From Cardiocondyla obscurior (lineage: Eukaryota; Arthropoda; Insecta; Hymenoptera; Formicidae), in contig NC_091864.1 of NCBI RefSeq assembly GCF_019399895.1, positions 8,286,001-8,350,000 of the forward strand: DNA of 64,000 nt, in the 5' to 3' direction. Each line of letters starts with the position of its first letter. Within the stretch, counting starts at the first letter, position 1. Position numbers and translations under genes: made by a program. Shown here piece after piece: positions 12,120 to 23,000 of this stretch. Under the pieces are notes generated by a model that was not told the DNA's origin, ran no database searches, and saw nothing but the letters and a program-made list of their open reading frames with translations.

Positions 12120-15101
12120 GTAGAAAATGTTCTTTCAGTAATAATATTCAAGACAATAAATCGCGGAAAATGTAATATACGCGCGAACAAAATTTGGTTA
12201 TAAATATTAAATTTCGTGCACGCGGCTCACGCTGGCGCAATCAATGCGTACGCCTCGTTATTCTTACGACTGCATATACGGAGATCCTGTTGAATCCAGG
12301 AGTGTTCTATTATTCTGGCGCATCGAACGATGAGGAATAACAAAACGTGCCGCGCAAATTGCATAGCTCAACGAAGAGTCGTAGATACGGAAAATGGCAC
12401 ATGAGTAGCAGGTGGCGAAGGAGATCGAGGCCGATCCAGTTTGCCCTACTATTCCTGATATAACATCTCTCTAAATGTAAACCAGCATATTTCTACGGTT
12501 CGGAAACGAAATTTTTCACTCCCATTTTTCCTGCCAGTGTTTTGCTAAATCCCGCGCACGGTAAAAAAAAAAAGCGACATTTATTGTTTAAGTAAAGTAA
12601 GATAAGTCGATAATGTCACGTCTAGCAGATACAATTAAACAAAAATAAATGACCAAGTCAAAGCTATGACGCCGCTGCATAATGTTTCAATTATTTTCCT
12701 AAGTGAAAAATAAATAATTAATAATTTGACAAAATCATATTTTTATATACACGCGAGTTTCATCGGGTTCCAAACGATCGATATTAAAGCAGGAAAAATA
12801 ATAATTCGTGTCCCGAGAGACTGACATTAAACGCGTGGCATCGCAGATAAGCTTGCGGAGCATAATTGCGATCATGCAACGGGAGTCACCACTCATTTCC
12901 CAAATGTCGGAGCCCATTTGTCAATGCAAGCGCATTCGAAATCCCTATATCTCGTTTCTCCGAGCATCGCCCGCGGAACGACGAAGATTGGCAAGCTGCG
13001 ATTCTGGCGCGGCGGAAGCGATTTCCATCGGACGTTACAACGAATGGGCCAATCGAAGGGAATCGATCGGATTTTGCAATCAGAGACTCGAATCGGCCAT
13101 ACGGCCGGCAGCTCCGGCTTTATAGCGAGCAGACGGAGCCGTCGCCGTTTGTGCCATTCGGGGACTGCAAGATACACCCCATAACTTACACCACCGAGCG
13201 ATCGCATCGGGCGCTTGTCCTTGATTCTACGATTACGTTACGCGCGCAAATCCTCCCCACATAGTCGCAGCGACTTCTGGGGTTTACGCGAAAAGAACGC
13301 GATGCGGGTCGAAGGGGAGCGAAAAGAGAGAGGCGGTGCGCGGCCCCCGCAGGTAATTTTCCGGGAGATCGTACGAGCTGCGTCAGGCCGGGGAAAGCAC
13401 TCGAGAACGAAACAGTTCTTCAGTGTCATTCCGTTGATACCCTCGCAATTCAAACGGAAAAGGCTCGAGATGAATCGAAGAGCAGCGCGAAATCTCTGTC
13501 GCTTACGAAGCAAAGATTATTCACGGAGGTACCTTACGTTGCAATATCACCGCGATAAGTTAATGCCACGAAATTGTTTCCGTTTCGATGGAACGAGTCT
13601 TCCGAGCGCGAAGAAATGCACGATCAAATGCGTGCAGTTAGTTACGTATGACGTACAAATAAAAAAAAAAAATAGAAATATGTAATACGAAAATTGGTTC
13701 GATCGACACACGATTGACAGAAATAACGATGACGTCGAATATCCATCGATTTGTGTCGGGTGGGATGTTTACTACCTGCTAGCGAGGTATTATCGTGGAT
13801 TTAATAACATTTCTTGAAAGCCGAATTCGCGTTTAGGTCACAATGTTCCGCGCAAATTATAAAAAAAAAAAAAAAAAAGAGAAAAAAACAATTTAAAAAT
13901 ATCGAATATCCGCTGATAAACTAAAAAGAGACGAGAAAAGAAAGGATGCCGCGCTGAAGGCGCGCTTATTGATCGCGTCAATCGTCGGAGCTTTTTATTC
14001 GTTCCGGAAGCTAGAGTGCATCCCTCCGTATACAACTCCATGCACGTTAATTGCTTCTCGATACGTTGCACTCGACATACGACCGAGATAGAAATTTGTT
14101 GCGACACAACCGGCGAAACACACTGTCACCTCCTCTCGCTGAGCTTTTTCTCGCGCGCTTAATCGGTTAGCCGGCAATCTAACTTAATATATTTTCGTCA
14201 CGCCCGGCTTTTCTAGCTCGTTGTTAGCTAGTAATAATTATCTATTATCTAGTACGTTTTGAGCGTTACATTTCTGGCTCAGTGCTAGACAGTTTTGCTA
14301 GACAGCCACGAGATGAATCACGAATTCGCCAGCTAATTATTAGGTAACGGTGGGAATCAATTTCCACTCGGGTATCTGTTTTTCATAACGAGCATTTCAT
14401 TGGTCCGGCGATGATTTTTCCGCGAAGAACCGAGATTTTTGTAGTCGCGGGGAACATAATCGCGCTTTTCGACGAAATCAGTTTCTTGTTCGAGTTTCTT
14501 GCGGTGTCGTCTAACGGCTGGTGGTATCTGCGCCACCGTCGTCGGAGAGGTGGCGAGATCGAATAGCCAGTGAAAATGGCTCGGTTGAGCTTCCGTGCGG
14601 GGTAAACGGGCACCCGGCCGCTAACTTTATTCCCAACACGTGAGATTAACTCGACTCCGGGGCCGGTGCCTTGCACTTACGCCACTCTACGCCCCATCCG
14701 CCTCTTAACCTTATTAAGCTCCTGAATCAGGTGAGTATCCTTTCGAGACCGTTCGAGAAATTGGGACGGCGGTGAGTCCGCTTCCGGGGGTTCGTTAAGC
14801 CAAAACCACGTATGAGCGTCCGCGAAATATAATCCCATCTACAGTCTTCTCCGTCGCCTCGCCCGTCTCTCGATACGTCCATCCATATCGTTTACTCTCA
14901 ACATGCTCGTACTCGTGTACAATATGCGCGGCGCACGCTGGCTTATTGTTAGATATCCGGAATACAAACGAATAGTTGCTGCGCTAACAGAAATACCTAC
15001 GATGCACGGCAAGGCAGCCGCGATTATCGAGGGGGTCCGACGAGATGTGCACGGCAAGTATATGCAGTCATTAAGTGTCGTGTACTATTTAATGTATTAA
15101 T

Positions 15102-15105
15102 AAAA

Positions 15106-15137
<32 letters not shown>
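15102..15137. repeat. A22 followed by (TA)n
   Basis: A 22-nt A homopolymer continuous with a short TA array. Confidence 0.95.
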
Positions 15138-15261
15138 CTTTTCCGCGTCTTGATATACAAGAAAGTTTGAAAAGAGGGACGGAGTAAGAAAAATGTTTAA
15201 AGTTTCCGTACAGCGGCAATTGCCAATAGCCAATAGAGGATGCTACGCGTTATGAAAGAAA

Positions 15262-15288
15262 CATGACCGCAGATCCGCGACGGTCATG
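15262..15288. other. inverted repeat with 8-bp arms
   Basis: CATGACCG and CGGTCATG around an 11-nt loop. Two CCAAT motifs lie just upstream (15226-15238). Confidence 0.6.
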
Positions 15289-15846
15289 CCTGAAAGTTTG
15301 AGCTGCGGACGGACTGCCAATTTGCCGGTGCGGTCGATGCAGCCGATATCCGATGTCCGATCGTTACGATTAAAGATTCGCGATAACGCAATTAAGTGCC
15401 CAGCGAAAGACGCCTTTCTACTCTCGTACTTGGGATTTAAATAAAATCAATTTGCGCGAGCGTAGGCAAATGTTGACTCAAGGCATTTCAATGTGGCTGA
15501 CTGCACGAGAGAGGGCGAGTGCTTTCCTGCCGCAAAACGGAGGGAAATTGTAGGTAGGAACGGCTCTGCCTGGCGTTTCGAGCCATTTGCAAACCAAATT
15601 GCCATTATTGATGGTAATAACCATACAGTCGAGACCATCTCTCCCCGTATCTCCGCCGCGTCCCCCGCCTCCGATTTCGTCCCTTTCTTCTCCGGCCTGA
15701 TCCTAGGCAATCCGCAGCGTACTTGACTCATCGGCGATGTATCGACGGCCGAAACGTTAACTATAATCTTTTACGTCAATACAATCTCCGTCGAGCGCGG
15801 CTTTACTCCTCCCCCCCCCTCCTCCCCTTCGTCTATTTTTTTTCAG

Positions 15847-15934
15847 CTCGTCAGCTTTCATTCCCGTTTTTGTTGGACTGCTCTCTATCCGTCTCTTCGT
15901 TTGTACAGCAGATTTTCGATTTTCCTACCTTCGC
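15847..15934 (+). other. candidate exon by splice signals only
   Basis: A long pyrimidine tract (15808-15846, C-rich then T-rich, ending TTTCAG) precedes 88 nt that end at CTTCGC|GTGAGT, close to the donor consensus. All three + frames are open across it; one gives SSAFIPVFVGLLSIRLFVC. Because the segment is itself pyrimidine-rich, open frames carry little weight. It could be a non-coding exon or chance. Confidence 0.18.
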
Positions 15935-17004
15935 GTGAGTGAGCTGCGTGCCGGGCCCGCTCGAAAATCCGTGATTGCATTAATCATTGCGCTAATCGTC
16001 ACGACGCGGCGACGCGACAAACATTCTACCTTATCACGCGTTTCCATAAAACAGCTATCGCTCGGCGGGACCGACGGGCGTGGATTGTTAATGATTAATG
16101 TATTATTAACGGTCAGCTCCCTTTCCGTTTCTATGTATATTACGTCTCATTATTCATGACTGAAGGGGTTCGCGAACGCGATCGGCGACGACGCGTAACG
16201 TCGCGCCTATCACGTGCCTTTTAATTAGACGGTATAATTTTTAAAAAAATGTGAAAAATCGAAGAAATATTATTGGATTTAGCGGTCCGACGGGACGAGT
16301 AAGATTGCAAAGAACGCGCTTCCTGACGGAAGAGATTCCAAAGAGCCACTTCACACTAATCTAGCACGTACTACACAAGCGTACTCTGCGATAAATCACG
16401 AAGCGGTGTCTCGATAACGAGAGAAAGAAGAGTCAAAATCTAGAAGACGGGGCGAAGGGAAAAAGAGAGATAGATAATCTTTTTCGTCTGGAAAGTTTCT
16501 TTTAAAGCGAATAATATAGAGTCCGCGCGAATAGAGTAAACACTCGAAATGGATTTTAGATATCAAGTCGCAGAGTAAAAATGTAAATTGTCGACGCGAT
16601 AGAATTAATTGAGCCGGATCATTAAGGATAATATTTTCCCTTTTACCGGTGTATCAAAAATGAGACGTACGGTGAACGTTAAGAAAATTTATTTAACGAA
16701 TTAATTTTAATTACGAAAAGCGATTAAAAGAATTAGAAGGATAGAGAAGGGGGGGGGGGAATGAGAGGAGAAAGTTTGAAGAGTATTCGATTTATTCGAA
16801 AAACAGCAACGCGATTTCTTCCCGCGAGGATTGCTCTTCTTCTTCACCTTCGCCTCTCAGAATCGGATTTCGACGAGCGAGAAAACGAAAGGAGTATCAG
16901 TCGAGCAAATTGGACGATTATTTATATTCCCACCTCTCCACCTGTGTCGTACCCGAAGACGAGGTCCGTCCGTGCGATCCGCACTCGTTTCCCGTTCACG
17001 TTTA

Positions 17005-17024
17005 CCCCCCCCCGACCCTCCCCC
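17005..17024 (-). other. C-rich tract (minus-strand G4-prone)
   Basis: C9-GA-CCC-T-CCCCC on +, so G-runs of five, three and nine on minus. Confidence 0.5.
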
Positions 17025-17307
17025 ACTCTCACCGTGATTCCCGACAAATCGATGGGAAACTTCTAATGGTAGCGATTTCACGAAATGGCATAATAAAACG
17101 TATTTCATTGTATCCGCCGAGCTCTCGTTTCGTACTCGACTGTCGCGCTAAACTGAAAAAATCATCCGATTATTTCGGATCGTTGCATGCCGCGGGATAA
17201 AGAGGCGCCAATTCCCGGCACTCTCGTCGAACGAAATTTTTTTCGCGAGCCCCGATATAAGATGTAAAACTTGCAATAACGATGATAGAGAGACGGTCTG
17301 GAATAAT

Positions 17308-17325
17308 CCGTGATTTAAATCACGG
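17308..17325. other. perfect 18-bp palindrome
   Basis: CCGTGATTTAAATCACGG is its own reverse complement. The TGATTTAAATCA centre resembles paired homeodomain-type half sites. No gene is adjacent. Confidence 0.8.
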
Positions 17326-18078
17326 GCACGCGGCAGTTCTGCCTATCGATTTCTTTTGATAGCTGTACTCTTTATTTCCTCGAAGAGTCCTCGCTAGTTA
17401 AAAAAAATATTTGCGCGATCTAACCACTAGCTGCAAAATCGTATTAGCTAGATAAATTTCCACTCGGGTATTCGCATGCAAGTTAATTACATTTTAACTT
17501 AGTATTCTATTGTACGATTTATTAAAAATTTTTTTTCGAGGAACGATTATCAGAAAAAACAATACAATCGACTTTTTATGTTATCAAAAAATTATTCGCG
17601 ACAAAAATACGAATGGATCGCGTCTAAGCTTCCACAGAGAAATCGTCGACGAAGAAATAAATAGAGTCGAGACGTTTGCAAAACGAGCGTGAAACGAGCT
17701 TTCTATCCCTCGGCTTTCAGGAGCGTCGAACCCTGCTAAATTAAAAGGGGTGGCTGCTTGATCCGGCTAAATCCTTTTGAGCAAAACACTCGAAACTTTG
17801 CTTGCCACGCTCAAAGTTGGCGCATGCCTTCGTGCTAACATCCGCAAAAAGGTTTTATCTATTGAATCACCGGATGGATCAATAAGAAGGGAAATACAGG
17901 TAGAAATAAATATACATAAGAAAAAATTATCGCATAATACCCAAGTACAATAAGCGTATTTTTGATAATTATTGGTTTCATGGGCAATGCCTATGCGTGG
18001 GCAAAAAGCTTTTCGCGAAGCGGCGTGCAGAATACTCCCTGATAAACGATTGGTATATTCGCGAATATCAATTTAGCC

Positions 18079-18121
18079 GCTTCAAAAGAAAAACGGATGT
18101 ATCATGCTTCAAAAGAAAAAC
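18079..18121. repeat. 16-bp direct repeat, 11 bp apart
   Basis: GCTTCAAAAGAAAAAC at 18079-18094 and again at 18106-18121. Confidence 0.9.
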
Positions 18122-20310
18122 AAAAAAAAAAAATCCATAAAAGTTAAACGATATGTGTAAGTCAGTTCCATTTTTGAACATCTGTCCGTAAATAACGTAG
18201 TGAAAGTATATGGTCTTTGAAGCTGTCAGAATTACTAATATCATAGCTATTTTTCAAAGTAAAAAAAAATTTTTTTGCGTTTCAAGTTACGTACAATTGA
18301 TTTTAACCATCGCACTTGATTTGCGCGAATAAATTTCGACGAGGTGTTCGAGCTCCAAGCGTCCCTTTCACTAGGTATTCGATCGCAAAAAAATTCGCGT
18401 CGAAATTGTGTAACAAAATAGCCGCTTAATTAATCTCCAATATCAGCATTTCAATTTTCATTAGTTTGGCGAATTTTCGATAAACGCCACTAACAGTTAT
18501 TAGTGATTTTATAATCGTCCACAATTATCAAAGCAGAATTGCACTTTACGCGCGACCATTTAAAGCAATCGCTGTCAACGCGCCGCGTCTTTCACGAAGT
18601 CATCGTGCACGCATCTTTAGCGAAGACGAACGGCGACACGGGAGATTACTATAAAATCATTAATTCATACTTTCACCATTATTTATCTCGTTGTGATAAT
18701 AAATTTAAATATTATTTGAGACTTAACTTTTGAAATACAAGAACGATTAAAATTCCTCTTTATGGCAATACGCGCGCGATATAATGAACGATTTAAGACT
18801 GCGGAGACATCGAGTCTACCCGGGTCTCCCGCGGTAGTAATGCACGACGTGAAAGACATAATTTACGCTACTGACATTTGCACATCATTGACTGCGAATG
18901 AAAAGCGGCGTGCGCTCCGCATTGCCCGGCGCAAGAACGGACGTCACGGGCGTAGAGGGTGAATAACGGGGAATACGACGTGCACTCTTTTTAAGTACAA
19001 CCTTTCTTCGGATTTACGGTCATGCGTGTTTCAGCGACGACAGCCCTTGTATTATCCGCCCCGCGGTTCTCACAACCTTTGGGGTTGGAAATTGCGAAGC
19101 CCGACCGCGCCGCTATGCATGAACCGCGGAAATTATTTTCGCAATAGCCCGCGCGGATGAAAATGTTAATCCCGCGGCCATTAAGACTAACATTTGACGT
19201 CGTAAATAATATCGGAACAGGTTTCTCCGGGCGCAGATTAAAGGCGCGAGGGAGATCGGAAGGGACGAAAATTGCCGCGAAACTCATTATAAAGCACACT
19301 GCCGGAAAGTCGGCCGCTGGGTAGGAGAAAAGGACGGTGGTATTAATGTAACCACCTACTCGGTTGCTTTTATGGATTTAGAAACTCGGTATCCAAAAAG
19401 AGAAAGAGAGAGAATAATTGACCTTAAACGCATTAAAAAAACTTGTTTAATAAAGCGAGAGAATAACCGGAAGAGACATGTTCGCATAGTTTTACTCGTT
19501 TGGAACTTAAGTGGTATTAAACTTATCGATCATGTATTCTTTTCTTTTTTTCTTTTTTTTTTTTTTTTTAATCGTGCAAAAGCTCGATCTCGTTTCGCGT
19601 TGCCGATTCATCGCCTAGGTTTACGTAGTAATTGCCGGAGATCTTCCATCTGTAATATCGGCTTCATTAACGGCACGAGCGGACCGATGGAATTGTATCT
19701 GTTACGTGCTACGGAGGGAACGACGCCTGCACACACCTCTCGGCGATATTCGCTTAGATACCTATTGAATTCCGCCGACCGTAATCTGAACCGTCTTACG
19801 AGCTATAAACCCGCGCCATTGCCGCCGCGGTCCCTATATTTGCACGTCGTTGCGCGAAGAAAGGAATGCGCCTCACGCATTTTACTTTCGCGGCAAGAAA
19901 CGACCGGCGTTATCGCAGGGGACGGGCGCGAGGAAATGAGTTACCGAACAGCCATTTAACTACAGTTCTCTTCCCGGCCGATTTACGAGCGTACGTGTTA
20001 CAGTCACGACACCTGCGTCGGCCGCGAGCGGAACGAATCGAGATAGAGGAAGAGGAAGAGGGAACGGCAAGAGAAACGAAGTGAAGACGAAAAGGGTGCG
20101 AGTTAGCCGTTGGTGAAGCGTGAGGGAAAACCGCGAGATGTAGCCCGCGGCACGAGTCGTAATGATCATTCCCCGTGGCAAAAGTTTTTCCGTCCCGCCG
20201 CGAAGCGATCGTGTCGTGCCACCGGCATGATCGCGTTGCGGACGGTCGACCGACCGACCGCAGCTGCCACGTACGCGCGCGTATCGAAAACCGCCGTACC
20301 GCCACTCGGT

Positions 20311-20348
20311 AAAGAGAGAGAGAGATAGAGAGAAAGAGAGAGAGAGAA
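20311..20348. repeat. (GA)n tract
   Basis: An imperfect GA microsatellite of 38 nt. In arthropods GAGAG clusters can bind GAGA-factor-type proteins, but no promoter is evident here. Confidence 0.9.
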
Positions 20349-20755
20349 GTGCTTCCGCACTTCTGCTTTTCTCTACATATGTATGCGGCGGTGTGCGAAA
20401 CACGAGTATGAAACAACGAGTGGGCCGTGCGATCGCGGTAGCGAGGAATCGCACGCACGTCTCGCTCGCTGCCGATACACCGCTCGAAGCGGCGCGCGAT
20501 AAAACGCATATAATTTGCGGTCGAACGCGGCGGTGCTGAATTACCGGAAACCATTCGGGGCAGCCGTATCGGTATCGATGACCGCGGGGAAAGCCGCGGA
20601 TCGGCCCTCGTTAATGTCGGGGCGCGAGTAGAGCACTGATTATGGGTTAACCGTGCAAAGTTCACTTTGATTCTCGAGTTACGCGCTGTGCTTGCGAGCC
20701 TCTCCGCGAAATCGGCGAACGATCGAATTAAACGCGCGACAAAGGATCTCAAGTG

Positions 20756-20884
20756 GTGTCTGTGAAGCTGGCACGACATTTAATTTTTATCAGGAACTGT
20801 AAAACTATGCAAAGTGCTATTAAAATTTGTAGATTTTTTTTTTCTTCAATATTTGTAGAATGTCGTGTCCAACTTCGCAGACAC
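20756..20884. mobile_element. MITE-like element, copy 1 (129 bp)
   Basis: The left end GTGTCTGTGAAGCTGGCACG (20756-20780 including ACATT) is the inverse complement of the right end AATGTCGTGTCCAACTTCGC (20859-20884, ending AGACAC), with only a few mismatches over about 25 bp. The core has CAGGAACTGT, ATGCAAAGTGCTATTA and ATATTTGTAGAATGTCGTG, all shared with copies 2 and 3. It is too short to code for anything. I see no clear target-site duplication (AAGTG left, GGTAA right), so the superfamily is not assigned. Confidence 0.75.
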
Positions 20885-22060
20885 GGTAATTACTGATACC
20901 GCTTTAACGCCTGCGCCGTGTCCGTGTCTCAAGGTCCGGAGCCATCACGGCGCCGGGACGTACCGCAGCCTGTTTATACAGAAAACGGAAACTTCATCGT
21001 GCTCGTGGACCACCCACACACGCTACCGAGACCACCGTTGTGCGTGCCAACACCATCAAGCTCGACCGAAGCAAACGGATACGGCACTCTGTCGCACGAA
21101 TTACAGGCGCAACGTGGTGTGTAGTCAGTCATACGAAACCTGATACCACCTACGTTATCGAAATTATAGCCGTGCGCATCGTCAACCGACTGAAAATCGA
21201 ATTATCGTTGAAAAAAGAAAATGAAAAACATAGAAAGTAATATAAGAATAAAAGAAAAATTAAATTAATAAAGATTACTTGCGTTATATTACGGTAGAAA
21301 ACAAATTTATATAGGTACATATAAATTATAAAATAAGATAAATTTCTATTGTTATATTTTTGAGAAACAAAACGGTTATCGCTAAACACATCCTTTAATT
21401 TAATTCACAATAGAACGATAAAGATCTTTATAATGTGCGGAGGATATACGCTTCATTAATAAGTAGCCGGTGGCTGTTGCAAACTACTGGGAAACAACGC
21501 AATCGAATTTACACGCGGTCGATGCTTGTTCTCGAACAGTCATCTATACTCTATAAATGATCTGGACAATGTAGATCGAATCACGACTGACACTGTATTA
21601 TCGGCATGCATTGCATCTCAAATCCATGCCGATTATGTACAGGTATCGCTTGTTCGTTTGAATTTACACCAAAGAAAAAGTGAAAGAGAAATAGAATCGC
21701 AAGTGGCATTCGTACAGAACAATATTAACAAATTTCTACACAAACAATTTGTAGAAATTATTTCCATTTCATTATTTTATTTTATTTTTTTCTATTTAAG
21801 TTAACTCACTAGATGTTAGATAAACATTCTTAAATTATATGCACGGAATTTACCTGCGGCGGAAATTTGTTTTCTTGTGTCTTGTCGAATAAGTTTTCCC
21901 TTTTAACTAAACGACTCGAACGAAAATTTCCCAATACGCGAAAGACGTGTGCGAGTTTCTTCGAGTTTGCCGTGCGATCGGCGGCGGTGCAAAGCAATCG
22001 GAATGACATCGAATCGAAATAGCGGGGCTCGCGTAGATAGCGGGAAGGAAACAGCACAAA

Positions 22061-22090
22061 AAGAGAAAGAGAGAGAAAGAGAGAGAGAGA
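22061..22090. repeat. (GA)n tract
   Basis: An imperfect GA microsatellite with AAAG interruptions. Confidence 0.9.
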
Positions 22091-22652
22091 TATGGCAAAT
22101 AGCGAATGTGGCTCGTCGAGGATAATCGAACGTAGCGGGAACCCTTCTGAATCATCAGCGGCGTTGCTTCTAATTTGTACCCCTCGACCCGCAAATAGGG
22201 GAGGCTAAATAAACATTGACTGAGCTGACAGGTTTGGAGAAGGAGGCGAAGAAGTGTGGAGGTGTAGCGAGCGCAATCACAGCGGAGAGATTCGGTCCGA
22301 AGGAAGAAAGTTTATCCGGTGCCCAATCAGGACTGCGGCCCGTACTACCAATAGATCACAATACAAATATACGTTTCCAAACCCGGGAAAATCACTATTC
22401 AATCGCGTCTCCTCTTAAATGATCCACGTGACGAATACGGAACGACGAGATTCATTTCATACTAAATTAAAACATAAAGACGATTTTTTATAAAATTGAA
22501 AACGGTTAAAAGTATCGGTTCATTTTCTCGACGATCTTGTAAACTTTTACGGGCGCCCAAATAAGAATTGGAAAAGCAAGTGTCTTTAAAGTGAACGGCT
22601 AGCGTCGAATTTTAGCGACGTTTTCGTAGCCGATACGATTATGTCGATCGCG

Positions 22653-22688
22653 ATTAAGCTAAGAGTATATCGTCACGATTAGCTTAAT
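22653..22688. other. inverted repeat with 10-bp arms
   Basis: ATTAAGCTAA (22653-22662) and TTAGCTTAAT (22679-22688) pair perfectly around a 16-nt loop. Confidence 0.75.
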
Positions 22689-22967
22689 GAATCCGCCGCG
22701 AGTGTAGCGCAATCCGCACGAATCGCCATACGAGTTTGTTCATCCGGCGTGCGTAAAGAGGAATTATTTAAAAGGGAAATGCGCAAGCGGAGGGAAAGAG
22801 AAAGAGAGAAAATAACGCCTCGCAGCGGGCTCTCGCGATGGGAATTTCTGTCGCTCGCGGGTACTTTCGGATTTCTTGTTTCACCGCCACATTCTCGTTA
22901 CTGTCGTCGTATTAGATGCAAAACTGTGCGCGCCGACCCTATAGATCTTGAAATATATAGGAGCAGC

Positions 22968-23000
22968 CTCTCTCTCTTTTTCTCTCTCTCTCTCTCTCTC
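22968..23000. repeat. (CT)n tract
   Basis: A CT microsatellite interrupted by T5; it is a GA tract on the minus strand. Confidence 0.9.

Larger units (their letters stand above)
9000..15800. other. non-coding, no gene seen
   Basis: Holds the T32 tract, the twin hairpins and an A18 run at 13861-13878. The donor consensus CAG|GTGAGT at 14729 has stops close upstream in two frames and only 27 open codons in the third, so no exon is called. Confidence 0.55.
14359..17471. repeat. 17-bp repeat pair (14359-14375 and 17455-17471)
   Basis: AATTTCCACTCGGGTAT occurs at both ends of this span, each time within 40 bp after AGCTA-type motifs. One such 17-mer pair could arise by chance in a window this size. 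Confidence 0.4.
15935..20755. other. non-coding, no gene seen
   Basis: Contains the 18-bp palindrome, the 16-bp direct repeat, a T-tract (19553-19569) and a CpG-dense stretch from about 19850 to 20740. AT-rich and gene-free from 17400 to 18760. Confidence 0.6.

Noticed and set aside
14720..14740. CAG|GTGAGT donor consensus
   Set aside because: No upstream acceptor with an open frame longer than 27 codons; may be chance or a non-coding exon.
19910..20779. 289-codon minus-strand open frame
   Set aside because: Its start codon lies inside the left terminal repeat of a MITE copy, it runs through a GA microsatellite (Ser/Leu repeats), and other frames are open in parallel. No family is recognised.
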